Shown here: positions 44,591 to 53,106 of the stretch, one piece after another | How positions within the stretch are numbered: position 1 is the stretch's first letter | Layout of the letters: each line of letters opens with the position of its first letter | NCBI GenBank assembly: GCA_964244615.1 | Contig: CAXTJP010000005.1 | Span: 4,434 to 68,433 of the forward strand | From: BOG-908 sp964244615 | Lineage (GTDB): Bacteria; Pseudomonadota; Alphaproteobacteria; Acetobacterales; Acetobacteraceae | Reading direction: 5' to 3' | DNA: 64,000 bases | Notes under the pieces: model-generated | What the model was told of the DNA's origin: nothing | The model's database searches: none | The model's input: only the letters and a program-made list of their open reading frames with translations | Translations under genes and position numbers: made by a program

Positions 44591-44779
44591 ATGACACTGG
44601 TTCTGTCGGTCCTTCTGGCTATCGTGATGCTGGGCGTGGTGGCTGTGCTTGGCATGGGCATGATCGGCGTCGTCAAGGGCGGCGACCCGAGGCGGTCGAA
44701 CGCCCTGATGCGGGCGCGCGTTCTGTTGCAGGGGCTGGCGATTGCGCTGATGGCGGCGATCCTGCTGCTTCGCCACTGA
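44591..44779 (+). CDS. HIG1-domain twin-transmembrane protein
   Basis: Protein of 62 aa with two transmembrane helices (residues 2-28 and 43-60) joined by a short loop KGGDPRRSNALMRARV. This is the pattern of bacterial HIG1/twin-TM proteins linked to cytochrome oxidase. The ATG at 44591 was chosen by this homology. It diverges from mscS with almost no gap. Given the SCO and PCu(A)C genes nearby, a respiratory role is reasonable. Confidence 0.85.
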   Translation: MTLVLSVLLAIVMLGVVAVLGMGMIGVVKGGDPRRSNALMRARVLLQGLAIALMAAILLLRH

Positions 44780-44833
44780 CGACGCGCAACCAAGGCAAGT
44801 TCAGGACCGGCTATCGAGGATGGAGGCGAGCCG

Positions 44834-45223
44834 ATGCCATTGGACAGTACGGGCGGTCAGCCGATCCCGGCCAGGAACGTGCTAGGCGGGCGGCTGCAGA
44901 GCTGTTCCACCGAGCCGCTGACGGGTTTCACCCGATCAGGCTGCTGCGAGACAGGCCCCGGCGATCTGGGCAGCCATACGGTGTGCGCGGTGGTGACCGC
45001 GGCCTTCCTCTCGTTCAGCCGGGCGCGCGGCAACGACCTGTCCACGCCGCGCCCCGAACACGCCTTCCCCGGCCTGCGCCCCGGCGACCGCTGGTGCCTC
45101 TGCGCCCCGCGCTGGCGGGAAGCTCTGCAAGCCGGCCACGCCCCCGATGTCGTGCTGGAAGCCACCCACATGGCCGCCCTCATGCACTGCGAGCTGGAGG
45201 ACCTCAAACAGCACGCTGTCTGA
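44834..45223 (+). CDS. DUF2237 family protein
   Basis: Protein of 129 aa nearly identical in pattern to DUF2237: NVLGGRLQSCSTEPLTGFTRSGCCETGP, HTVCAVVTAAFLSFSRARGNDLSTPRPEHAFPGLRPGDRWCLCAPRW, VVLEATHMAAL. Conserved cysteines are present throughout. Function of the family is unknown. GGAGGCGAGCC precedes the start. It is separate from the HIG1 gene by 54 bp and in the same direction. Confidence 0.92.
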   Translation: MPLDSTGGQPIPARNVLGGRLQSCSTEPLTGFTRSGCCETGPGDLGSHTVCAVVTAAFLSFSRARGNDLSTPRPEHAFPGLRPGDRWCLCAPRWREALQAGHAPDVVLEATHMAALMHCELEDLKQHAV

Positions 45224-45250
45224 GTGCCCGCCCCAGAATGCGCCGGGCAC

Positions 45251-45823
45251 TCAGCGGCCCGGGGTCGGGACCGTGCTGACCGTACCGTTCGGCCCGATGA
45301 CCGTGCTGGTGCCGTTGCCGTTGGGCACCAGGATGCTGCCATTGCCGGTCGGGCCGTTCAACGAGCGTACCTGGCCGCCGCCGCCGGTGATCACCCCGGA
45401 CCGGCCGCCGGGAAGCGGCACGATCCCGCCGGGAAAGCTGCTGACCGGGGGCGACTGGTGCATCTGCTGCTCCGGCACCTCGTAGCCCGGCAGCTGCGGC
45501 AGCGGCTGCAGCGGCGCATAGGTGTCCGGCGAGGACGTGTCGCCGGCGCCGCGCGCGATGTCGGCGTTCTGCTGCCGCTGCAGATCCTTCAGCGTGGGCG
45601 GCGCCTTGGGCGGCGCGGGCCAGACATCGCCCGCCTCGTAGAGGATCGGGCTCGGCCCGTCCACGCCGCGGCCGCGCACCTTGGCGTCCGTCTCGCTGGT
45701 GCCCTGCGCGGCGTTGGGGTTGGCGCCGAACGGCGGCGTGAACGTGTCGCCGAGGTAGGAGTAGAAACCCGACCCCGCGCAGCCGGGGAGCAGCAGCGTG
45801 GTGAGCAAGGCGATACGCCGCAT
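45251..45823 (-). CDS. Lipoprotein of unknown function, Gly/Pro/Asn-rich
   Basis: Protein of 190 aa with lipobox LLPGC at residues 11-15 (RRIALLTTLLLPGC), so it is exported and lipidated. The rest is low-complexity: proline- and glutamine-rich in the middle (PLQPLPQLPGYEVPEQQMHQSPP), then glycine, asparagine and threonine (GSILVPNGNGTSTVIGPNGTVSTVP). No domain is recognised. It lies downstream of mobB on the same strand with a 56-bp gap. Similar tails are common in alphaproteobacterial outer-membrane lipoproteins. Confidence 0.7.
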   Translation of the reverse strand: MRRIALLTTLLLPGCAGSGFYSYLGDTFTPPFGANPNAAQGTSETDAKVRGRGVDGPSPILYEAGDVWPAPPKAPPTLKDLQRQQNADIARGAGDTSSPDTYAPLQPLPQLPGYEVPEQQMHQSPPVSSFPGGIVPLPGGRSGVITGGGGQVRSLNGPTGNGSILVPNGNGTSTVIGPNGTVSTVPTPGR

Positions 45824-45879
45824 TGACTGTGTGGCTCCGGGCAAGAACGGGCGCACCATGCCCCCGGACGGCGCCACGC

Positions 45880-46389
45880 TCAAGCTTCGGTGATGCTGCC
45901 GGCGGGCAAACCCACGATCCAACCGGCGATTGCCGGTGCATCGTTGAGTTCCAGCAACGGATGCGGACAGCCAGGCAGCGCGCCGGCATCGGTGGCGACC
46001 GCGACGATTCCCGTCACGTCCGGCCAGATCGCCGGCTTGCCCAGGGCCGGCCGATGCACTTCCAGCTTGGCGAAGCCGTAGCCCTTAAAACCCTCGACCA
46101 GAACCAGATCGACCGGGGCCAGCCGTGCGGCCAGCACGGCGAGGTCGGGCGAGCCGTCCGGCGTCTCGCGCAGCAGCGCCCAGCGCTGCCCGCCCACCAC
46201 CAGCACCTCGTGCGCGCCCGCCTCGCGGTGCACGAAGCTGTCCTTGCCGGGGCGGTCCAGGTCCAGGCCGTGATGGGCGTGCTTGATGGTGGAAACCGAC
46301 AGCCCTGCGGCCCGCAGCAGCGGGATCAGCCGGGCCACCAGCGTGGTCTTGCCGCTGCCGGACCAGCCGACCACGCCCAGCAGCTTCAG
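45880..46389 (-). CDS. mobB: Molybdopterin-guanine dinucleotide biosynthesis protein B
   Basis: Protein of 169 aa with P-loop GWSGSGKTTL (residues 8-17), TIKHAHHG and VLVEGFKGYGFAKLEVHR, the MobB pattern. It helps MobA attach GMP to molybdopterin. The reading frame has no ATG, GTG or TTG near the homologous start; the first plausible codon is CTG 46389, overlapping the pgsA stop (CTGA). Translation is therefore probably coupled to pgsA. No mobA or moa gene is adjacent. Confidence 0.88.
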   Translation of the reverse strand: MKLLGVVGWSGSGKTTLVARLIPLLRAAGLSVSTIKHAHHGLDLDRPGKDSFVHREAGAHEVLVVGGQRWALLRETPDGSPDLAVLAARLAPVDLVLVEGFKGYGFAKLEVHRPALGKPAIWPDVTGIVAVATDAGALPGCPHPLLELNDAPAIAGWIVGLPAGSITEA

Positions 46390-47018
46390 CGCGACACCTT
46401 TTCGCCGAACGGGAGCGGACCCGCCTTGGCCGGCGGCGGGGCCGGGGCCATGGACGGCACCACGTGGCGTATGCCGGCCATCAGGTAGTCCCAGCCGGTG
46501 ACGAGCGTCAGCAGGGCCGCGGCCCAGAGCATGGCGGTGCCGATCACGCCGACCGGCAGGAAGCCCAGGTGGATCACGCGCGCGCCGCTGTCGCCAGCCA
46601 GCAGGGTGCCCAGCGCCGCCATCTGCAGCCCGGTCTTCCACTTGGCCAGCCGCGTCACCGGCAGGCCGACCGAGAGGCCGGCCAGGTACTCGCGCAGGCC
46701 GCTGACCAGGATCTCGCGGCACATGATGACGATGGCGGGGTACAGGCCGTGATCCGGCAGCCGGCCCTGGCCCGCCAGCACCATCAGGGTGGCGCCCACC
46801 AGCAGCTTGTCGGCGATCGGGTCCAGCATGCGGCCGAGCTCGGACAGCATCTTGCGCTGTCGGGCGATCCGCCCGTCCAGGTAGTCGGTGATGCCGGCCA
46901 GCGCGAACACCACGCAGGCGGCGACGTCCCCGCCCGGCGTGCGGAGCGCCACCAGCGCCACCAGCACGGGTATGGCCGCGATGCGCGACAGGGTGAGCAG
47001 CATGGGCAGGTTGGGCAT
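46386..47018 (-). CDS. pgsA: CDP-diacylglycerol--glycerol-3-phosphate 3-phosphatidyltransferase
   Basis: Protein of 210 aa that makes phosphatidylglycerol phosphate. The CDP-alcohol phosphotransferase motif D-x2-D-G-x2-A-R...G-x3-D-x3-D is read in TDYLDGRIARQRKMLSELGRMLDPIADK (about 45-72). Five or so membrane helices follow. It is translationally coupled to mobB. The MPNLPMLLTLSRI start is standard. A paired-hairpin repeat lies upstream. Confidence 0.95.
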   Translation of the reverse strand: MPNLPMLLTLSRIAAIPVLVALVALRTPGGDVAACVVFALAGITDYLDGRIARQRKMLSELGRMLDPIADKLLVGATLMVLAGQGRLPDHGLYPAIVIMCREILVSGLREYLAGLSVGLPVTRLAKWKTGLQMAALGTLLAGDSGARVIHLGFLPVGVIGTAMLWAAALLTLVTGWDYLMAGIRHVVPSMAPAPPPAKAGPLPFGEKVSR

Positions 47019-47069
47019 GCCGGCGCAGGATAGCGGGTTCGCCGGCTACGGCCAAAGGGCAAGGCAAGC

Positions 47070-47182
47070 GGTTCTTTTTTTACAAAAGAACCAAAAAACT
47101 CTTGTTCATTGGACGCGTGTTTTCAGAAACCGCCGCGACAGCGCTCCCAAAAGTCTTTTGCTTCTTTTCTTCAGAAAAGAAG
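47070..47182. repeat. Paired-hairpin repeat, copy 4 (two arms)
   Basis: First hairpin 47070-47092 (GGTTCTTTT...AAAAGAACC) with arm CAAAAAACTCTTG. Second hairpin 47161-47182 (CTTCTTTTC...GAAAAGAAG) preceded by arm CAAAAGTCTTTTG. The core CGCGACAGCGCTCC is the reverse complement of GGAGCGCTGTCGCG. It fills the gap between pgsA and the L,D-transpeptidase gene. Confidence 0.8.
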
Positions 47183-47190
47183 GCCTGCCT

Positions 47191-47691
47191 TCACCGAACC
47201 TCCACCGCAACCAGTCCTTCGCCCAGCACTGTAACCAGATCGGCCAACCCCAGGGCCACGCATCCCTCGGTCGGCCCCCCATCCGGAGCGGCGACGTGCA
47301 GGAAGATGGCCGAACCGCAACCGCGCTCCACAGGGCTGTCGTTCCAGCCGAGCACCCCGACCAGGTCGTAGAGTCCGTCGCGCCGCCACAGCACCTCGTG
47401 CCGCCCCTCGTGCGGCAGCCGGACCGGCCGGTTGTAGTCGCGATGCGCCGGGTCGTCGCACCAGCCATCCTCCGGCGCCAGCGGCTCGATCGGCACGGCG
47501 GCCCTGGGGCGGGCGATCCGGTCGGCGCGGTAGAGCACGCGGCGTATCGGCAGCAGGCCGCACGGCGTGGCCCCGTCGCCCTCCCGCTTGTGGGCGGTGA
47601 TGCCGGCGCGGCCGAGGCTCGCCCGCAGGGTCTGCCGTCCGAACCGCAGCAGGCCGTCGGCACCCACCGACGCGATGGGCCGTTCAGCCAA
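47191..47691 (-). CDS. L,D-transpeptidase (YkuD) family protein
   Basis: Protein of 166 aa, the COG3786 subgroup. The catalytic segment IFLHVAAPDGGPTEGCVAL has the H and the T-x-G-C nucleophile. REGDGATPCG and PVERGCGS are other family marks. There is no signal peptide, as usual for this subgroup. The TTG start overlaps the ribA stop by 8 bp, so the two are cotranscribed. Role: a peptidoglycan cross-linking or amide-transfer enzyme of unknown target. Confidence 0.88.
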   Translation of the reverse strand: MAERPIASVGADGLLRFGRQTLRASLGRAGITAHKREGDGATPCGLLPIRRVLYRADRIARPRAAVPIEPLAPEDGWCDDPAHRDYNRPVRLPHEGRHEVLWRRDGLYDLVGVLGWNDSPVERGCGSAIFLHVAAPDGGPTEGCVALGLADLVTVLGEGLVAVEVR

Positions 47692-48832
47692 GCAGGTGGC
47701 CGAAGCGTCGGGCCTTCGTCTCGAGGTAGCCGTCGTTGACGCCGTTGGCCGCGATCGCGTGGCTGATCCGCCCGGTCACCTCCACGCCATGCGCCGTCAG
47801 CCCGGCGATCTTGTCCGGGTTGTTGGTCATCAGTCGCACCCGCGTGATGCCCAGCCGGCGCAGCATGGTGGCGGCGGCGGCGAAGCTGCGCTCGTCCGCG
47901 CCGTAGCCCAGCGCGCGGTTGGCATCGAGCGTGTCGAGCGGCGGCGCCCCGCCCTCGCCGTCCTGCAGCGCGTAGGCGCGCAGCTTGTTCACGAGGCCAA
48001 TGCCGCGGCCTTCCTGGGCCATGTAGAGCACCACGCCGGCGCCCTCTGCCGACATGCGGCGGATCGCCTGGTGGAGCTGCGGGCCGCAATCGCAGCGTCG
48101 GCTGCCCAGCAGGTCGCCGGTGAAACATTCCGAATGGATGCGCACCAGCGGCGCCTGGACCAGGTCCGGCTGGCCGATCAGGATGGCCAGGTGCTCGATG
48201 CCGCCATCGCGCGGGCGGAAGGCCACCACCCTCACGTCGTCGGCCTCCTCCAGCGGCACGCGGGCTTCGGCCGCCCGCACCAGCCCCTCGGACGTGTCGA
48301 CCGGGTAGGCCAGGATGTCCTCCGCCTGCACCGCCAGCAGGTCGGTGGCGACCGCACCGTCCGGTGCGGCGGCGGCCACCAGCATGGCGGGCAGCAGCCG
48401 GCCGAGCTTGGCCAGGAGCAGGCAGGCTTCTGCCGTCTCCGCGTGCCAGGGCGCCGGGCCGGCGGGGCCCGCCAGCAGACGATCGGGGTCGGCCGGCCGC
48501 GCCGTGGGATCGGCCAGGCCGCGCAGCAGCGCCACGTCCAGCCGGCTGGCGTGCAGGGGGACGGCTACCGTCGCCAGGTCCTCACCACCGACCAGGGCAG
48601 GCGCCGCCAACCCCGCCGCCCGGGACGGCGCAACCAGCAGCATCGGCTGCGCGCCCGGTGCCATACCGGCCAGGAACTCATCGAGGGTCGCCGGTGTCGC
48701 GGTCTCCGCCGGCAGGGCGAGCACACGCTCGCCGCCGCCCGCCACGATCACGGCCACGCCGCGGCGCAGTTCGCCAACCGCTCGGTTGACGGCGCGGCCG
48801 GCGACGCCGGTTCGGAACGAGCTGTGGTTCAT
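47684..48832 (-). CDS. ribA: GTP cyclohydrolase II with divergent N-terminal domain
   Basis: Protein of 382 aa that opens GTP in the first step of riboflavin synthesis. The C-terminal domain (about 170-375) has the zinc cysteines in SECFTGDLLGSRRCDCG and YMAQEGRGIGLVNKLRAY. The N-terminal about 160 residues have a RibB-like layout (AVGELRRGVAVIVAGGGERVLALPAE) but lack the acidic catalytic cluster, so DHBP synthase activity is unlikely. The ATG at 48832 was preferred over upstream ATGs because it starts the conserved part. It overlaps the L,D-transpeptidase gene. Confidence 0.92.
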   Translation of the reverse strand: MNHSSFRTGVAGRAVNRAVGELRRGVAVIVAGGGERVLALPAETATPATLDEFLAGMAPGAQPMLLVAPSRAAGLAAPALVGGEDLATVAVPLHASRLDVALLRGLADPTARPADPDRLLAGPAGPAPWHAETAEACLLLAKLGRLLPAMLVAAAAPDGAVATDLLAVQAEDILAYPVDTSEGLVRAAEARVPLEEADDVRVVAFRPRDGGIEHLAILIGQPDLVQAPLVRIHSECFTGDLLGSRRCDCGPQLHQAIRRMSAEGAGVVLYMAQEGRGIGLVNKLRAYALQDGEGGAPPLDTLDANRALGYGADERSFAAAATMLRRLGITRVRLMTNNPDKIAGLTAHGVEVTGRISHAIAANGVNDGYLETKARRFGHLLG

Positions 48833-49063
48833 CGTCGTGGCTGCCTGCCGATCCGCGCTATCCGTCGTGCCAAGTGGTCGGGCCTTCCGTTCCATAGGTC
48901 GGGCATTCGTGCGCGTAAACAAGGCCGCACCGACCGGCGCGGCACGCGCCGGTCTGCAACCCACTCTGAAATCAAAAAGTTTTGCAACCGATCCGGCACG
49001 AACCTGCTTAGGTCGTCAACGAACGCGCGACCGCCGGTCCCGCCATCCATGGAGAGCACCTGA

Positions 49064-49771
49064 ATGTCGGGCGAACGCCCTATCCTGATCGTCGATGACG
49101 ACCGGTCCCTGCGCGAGGAGTTGGCGGCTCAGTTGCAGGTGGATGGCGAGTTCACCGCCGACGAGGCCGCCTCGGTCAGCGAGGCCGACGCCAAGATACA
49201 GAAGCACGAGGCCCGGTTCGACGCCATCATCCTCGATGTCGGCCTGCCGGACGGAGACGGGCGGGATCTGTGTGCCGAGCTGCGCCGCAAGGGCCTGCGC
49301 ATGCCGATCATCATGCTCACCGGGTCCGACGAGGAGGCCGACGTGGTGCGTGGTCTCGAAGCCGGCGCCAACGACTACATCGCCAAGCCGTTCCGGCTGA
49401 ACGAACTGCTGGCCAGGCTGCGCGCGCAGCTCCGCATCTTCGAGAACTCCGAGGACGCGGTGTTCACCATCGGGCCCTACACCTTCCGCCCGTCGGCCAA
49501 GCTGCTGCAGGAGCCGCAGCGCAACCGCCGCATCCGCCTGACCGAGAAGGAGGCGGCGATCCTCAAGTTTTTGTACCGCGCCGGCACGCGGCCGGTCGCT
49601 CGGCAGATCCTGCTGAACGAGGTCTGGGGCTACAACGCCGCGGTGACGACCCACACGCTGGAGACCCACATCTACCGCCTGCGGCAAAAGATCGAGCCCG
49701 ATCCGGCCAATGCCCGCCTGCTGGTGACCGAAGGCGGCGGCTACCGCCTGGACCCGGCGGCGCACGCCTGA
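49064..49771 (+). CDS. OmpR/PhoB-family response regulator (orphan)
   Basis: Protein of 235 aa. The receiver domain has the acidic pair DDD (residues 11-13), the phospho-acceptor aspartate in IILDVGLPDGDG (about 57), the T in MLTGSD and K in AKPFRLNE. The C-terminal winged helix ends TTHTLETHIYRLRQKIEP...EGGGYRL. No histidine kinase is adjacent, so its partner lies elsewhere. It diverges from ribA across about 230 bp. The lead sequence GGAGAGCACCTGA supports the start. Confidence 0.93.
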   Translation: MSGERPILIVDDDRSLREELAAQLQVDGEFTADEAASVSEADAKIQKHEARFDAIILDVGLPDGDGRDLCAELRRKGLRMPIIMLTGSDEEADVVRGLEAGANDYIAKPFRLNELLARLRAQLRIFENSEDAVFTIGPYTFRPSAKLLQEPQRNRRIRLTEKEAAILKFLYRAGTRPVARQILLNEVWGYNAAVTTHTLETHIYRLRQKIEPDPANARLLVTEGGGYRLDPAAHA

Positions 49772-49773
49772 CG

Positions 49774-50568
49774 CTAGTCCCGCAGCTCCAGCATGACCGG
49801 CACGTGGTCGGAGGTTTGCGGCCAGTCGCGGGCGTCCTTCAAGACCTCCATACGGGTCAGCGCGGGCACCAGGTCCGGGCTGACCCAGATATGGTCCAGG
49901 CGTCGGCCGCGGTCGGAGCGGCGCCAGTCCTGGTTGCGGTAGGACCACCAGGTGTAGAGCTTCTCGTCCTCGGGGACGAAATGGCGGATGGCGTCGCGGA
50001 ACCCGGCCTGCAGCCAGGCCTGCAGGTGCGCCACCTCCACCGGCGTGTGGCTGACCACGCCGAGCAGCTGCTTGTGGCTCCACACGTCGTGTTCGAGCGG
50101 CGCGATGTTCAGGTCGCCCACCAGCACGGTGCCCGGCCGGACGCCGGCGGCGGCGAACCACGCCGTGCACTCCGCGACGAAATCGAGCTTGTGGGCGAAC
50201 TTGATGTTGGCGGTGCGGTCCGGGACGTCGCCGCCGGCGGGCACGTAGAAATCGTGCAGCTCCAGCGGGTTGCCTGGGCGGTCGATCCGGACCGCGAGGT
50301 GCCGGCAATCGCCACGGCTGCACCAGTCCGGCGCGGTAATCTCGGTCATCGGCAGCCGGGAGAGCACGGCCACGCCGTTGTAGCCCTTCATGCCCCGCCG
50401 GGCGAAATGCGGGTAGCCTAGCCGCGCCGGCGCGTCGTCCGGGAACAGCGCGTCGGGCACCTTGGTCTCCTGCAGGCAGATCACGTCGGGGTCCAGCGTC
50501 GCGACCAGCCGCTCGAGCAGCGCCAGGCGAAGCCGGAGCGAGTTGATGTTCCAGGTGACGATCCGCAT
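49774..50568 (-). CDS. xth: Exodeoxyribonuclease III
   Basis: AP endonuclease / 3'-5' exonuclease of 264 aa, acting in base-excision repair. Catalytic marks are RIVTWNINSLR, CLQETKV, GDLNIAP and DHVPVML, with RRLDHIWVS. ATG 50568 was chosen because MRIVTWNINS is the family start; the frame upstream is not conserved. It is convergent with the response regulator, whose stop is 2 bp away. Confidence 0.95.
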   Translation of the reverse strand: MRIVTWNINSLRLRLALLERLVATLDPDVICLQETKVPDALFPDDAPARLGYPHFARRGMKGYNGVAVLSRLPMTEITAPDWCSRGDCRHLAVRIDRPGNPLELHDFYVPAGGDVPDRTANIKFAHKLDFVAECTAWFAAAGVRPGTVLVGDLNIAPLEHDVWSHKQLLGVVSHTPVEVAHLQAWLQAGFRDAIRHFVPEDEKLYTWWSYRNQDWRRSDRGRRLDHIWVSPDLVPALTRMEVLKDARDWPQTSDHVPVMLELRD

Positions 50569-50679
50569 GGCGCCCGCGTGCCGCAGCCGCCGTAACGGTG
50601 CAAGCCCCCGCGGTCCGGCGCGCACGCGAACGCCGCCTTAACGTTTTCGTCCGACCATCCGCCTGACCGTGCCGGAAGG

Positions 50680-51789
50680 ATGAAGCTCGTGACGCCGCTG
50701 GACGAACATAATTGGCAGCCGGCCACCCTGCGCGAACGCGGTGTGGCGGTGTCGTTCACGAGCCCGATGCTGGCCGGCGCGCGCATCCGGCTGTCCGAGC
50801 GCCGGTCCGACCTGCTGGTGCCGCACCCCGGGGGGGCGCGTGGTGTCTACATCTTCGCCCTGGCCTCGCTGGCCGAGTTCTGCGTGCCGACGCTGCACGA
50901 TCTGCGTCTGGCCGAACGCCTGGCCACCCTGCGTCCACCGACTCCGGCCAGCGTGCGCCTGGCCGCCCGCGCCGTGGCCGCCGAGGGGACGGCGGGACGG
51001 GCGGCTGCAGCGGCCGCCGCCGCCGCCGCTGCACACGATCGGCAGGCCAGGGCGCATTTCGAGTCTACCCTCCTGAACGCCCTGCCGCACCAGGTCGGGC
51101 CGCGGGGAAACGTGGTCTCCGACAAGCGCGGGGCGCAGGCGGTGCTCAAACTGGCAAACCGGACGGGACGGGACGCGGAAGCCGTCAGGGCCGATATCGG
51201 CCTGCTGTCCGATGCGCTGGCGGCGGCGGGGCTCGATGCCTGCGTCGGCGGTGGCGGCCTGCCCACCCCCGGTGATGCGCAGGCCGGACGATGCAGGGCG
51301 CTGCTCGGTTCCATCCAGTCGATGTGCCACGCCTTGCTGGCTTGGGCCGCCGCGCGCGGGCCGGACGATGCCTGCGACCAGGTGGCCGCGGTCGCTGCCG
51401 CCACCTGGGGCGCCGGGCGCCTGCTGCTGGCCGCGTCGCAGAAGCTGCTGGAAGACCCCGTTGCCCTGCTGGACGCATGGGCCGCCAGCCCGGACAACGT
51501 GACCGCCAGGCTCTGCCGGCCGGACTGGCTGCTGGACGGCTGGGAGCATCTCTGCCTGCTCTGGCTTGTGGCCGAAACCGATGCGGAGCGGGCGGAGGCC
51601 GTGGCCGAAATCCGCGCCTTGCTGCCCCCCATCCCTGCCGAGGCGGAAGCCTGGCTCGGGCAGGTGCCCGACCTGCTGGCCCCGCTGCGTGGACGCCGCG
51701 CGGCGTCCGCAGGCAGCACAAGCCGCTCGCCAAGCCAGCTCGTGGCCCTGGTGGCGCGCAACGAGCGCATCCGGGCGCTGGCGGCGTGA
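50680..51789 (+). CDS. Unknown helical protein 1, alanine-rich
   Basis: Protein of 369 aa, mostly alpha-helical, with a low-complexity alanine run at about 104-118. The N-terminus (NWQPATLRERGVAVSFTSPMLAGARIRL) looks conserved and is followed by an HPGGARGVYIF segment. No membrane segment, signal peptide or enzyme motif is evident. The start ATG has GGAAGG upstream. It overlaps the next gene by GTGA, so the two form an operon. I do not recognise the family. Confidence 0.7.
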   Translation: MKLVTPLDEHNWQPATLRERGVAVSFTSPMLAGARIRLSERRSDLLVPHPGGARGVYIFALASLAEFCVPTLHDLRLAERLATLRPPTPASVRLAARAVAAEGTAGRAAAAAAAAAAAHDRQARAHFESTLLNALPHQVGPRGNVVSDKRGAQAVLKLANRTGRDAEAVRADIGLLSDALAAAGLDACVGGGGLPTPGDAQAGRCRALLGSIQSMCHALLAWAAARGPDDACDQVAAVAAATWGAGRLLLAASQKLLEDPVALLDAWAASPDNVTARLCRPDWLLDGWEHLCLLWLVAETDAERAEAVAEIRALLPPIPAEAEAWLGQVPDLLAPLRGRRAASAGSTSRSPSQLVALVARNERIRALAA

Positions 51790-53051
51790 GCGTCGTGCTG
51801 GCCCAGGCACCGCCGGCCAACCCGGCGCAGAACCTGCGCGAGGTCCGCCGCGGCGTGGCACAGGCCGGCGACGCGCAGGTGCTGCAGGTGCTGCGCATGG
51901 TGGACGCCCTGGAGGAGCGCGGGGCCACGGACGCGGTACTGGACCAGGTCAGGCCGCGGCTGCGCGCCATCAAGCCTGCCCGGCCGCTGCGCTTCGCGCG
52001 GTTGCTGTTCATGCCGCTCGACCCGCTGATCGTGGTGCCGAAAGCGTGGCGGGCCGGCACGCCGTTCCTGCCGCGCACCGCCCTGATGGTGCTCGCACGT
52101 GCCGTCCGGCTGATGATGGCCGACGATACGGCGCAGATCGGCAGCCTCGCCAGGATCGACGCGATGATCGAAGGTGCGAACACCGATGACGCCGCCATCG
52201 TCCGCCAGGCCGGAAGCCTCCTGTGGCCCTGTGCTGCGGATAGGCTGGGCCGCCTGGGTGCGGCGCCCGAGCCCGACCGGCTTGCCGCCTGCAGCGCCGA
52301 GTGGGCCGCGGAAGGACTGTCGCGCACCGAACTGCAGCCATTGGCGCTGGCGCTGGCGCACATCCTGGCGCACGCACAGGCGCTGCACGACCACGACCAC
52401 GCCGGGGCCAGGATCGAGGAGCCGGCGCTACTCGATATGCTGGCCGGCAGCCAGTCGGCCGGCGCGCGCGCCTGCGGCATGATGCTGAGCCTGCTCGTTC
52501 TCCGCCTGCCCGAGGCAGCGCCTGCCCTGCTCGGCGCCGCGCAGGCGGCTGCCGGCCTGCGGCCGCTGGCCGAGGCGGCCGTCGAGACGGCGCTCGCCTG
52601 GCTTGAGGCCGAGACCGCCGATCAGCGCACGACCATCGTGAACGTGGCGACGATCGAGCTCGGCCGGCAGACCGCCCTTCTGAACGCCCTGGCCGACCAG
52701 CCGGGCGCCACCCGTCGTCGCCGCGTGGCGGAGGTGAAGGGACAGCTGCTGACCGGCTGCCTGCACCGGCTGGAGGCGTCGCTGCAGGAGCGGGTCATGG
52801 CGCCGCTGCGAACGCTGCCCGCGAACCCCGAACAACGCGACGTGGCACTGGACGCGCTGGAGGACACGGCCCGCACGCTGCGCCGCTTCGAGGTCGAGGC
52901 GCGCCGGCTTGGCGCGTCCGCCAAGTTCGACGCCATGGCGCAGGATGCCTGCGCCGCGGTGGTGGGAGCGTCCTGCTTGTCCCGCATGGACCGTGCGCGA
53001 CTGGTGGAGATTCTCGCCGGGCCTGCGGCAGCGCTTGCCCTGCTGGCGTGA
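51786..53051 (+). CDS. Unknown helical protein 2, cotranscribed with protein 1
   Basis: Protein of 421 aa from GTG 51786, which overlaps the preceding stop. It is almost entirely alpha-helical and alanine/leucine-rich, with conserved-looking blocks RPRLRAIKPARPLRFARLLFMPLDPLIVVPKAW and RPLAEAAVETALAWLEAETADQRTTIVNVATIELGRQ. It has no transmembrane helix and no catalytic motif. It ends next to a small hairpin (53052-53071). The function is unknown; the pair may form a complex. Confidence 0.7.
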   Translation: MSVVLAQAPPANPAQNLREVRRGVAQAGDAQVLQVLRMVDALEERGATDAVLDQVRPRLRAIKPARPLRFARLLFMPLDPLIVVPKAWRAGTPFLPRTALMVLARAVRLMMADDTAQIGSLARIDAMIEGANTDDAAIVRQAGSLLWPCAADRLGRLGAAPEPDRLAACSAEWAAEGLSRTELQPLALALAHILAHAQALHDHDHAGARIEEPALLDMLAGSQSAGARACGMMLSLLVLRLPEAAPALLGAAQAAAGLRPLAEAAVETALAWLEAETADQRTTIVNVATIELGRQTALLNALADQPGATRRRRVAEVKGQLLTGCLHRLEASLQERVMAPLRTLPANPEQRDVALDALEDTARTLRRFEVEARRLGASAKFDAMAQDACAAVVGASCLSRMDRARLVEILAGPAAALALLA

Positions 53052-53071
53052 GGCGAGCCCAGGAGCTCGCC
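53052..53071 (+). terminator. Possible terminator hairpin after the unknown helical operon
   Basis: GGCGAGC pairs with GCTCGCC around CCAGGA, directly after the stop codon. The following CCCTGGACTT resembles the palindromic repeat at 22574-22592 and may be its remnant. There is no U-run, so rho-independent termination is uncertain. Confidence 0.35.
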
Positions 53072-53106
53072 CCTGGACTTAGCCGGCGACCGCGGCCCAG
53101 GTCCCG

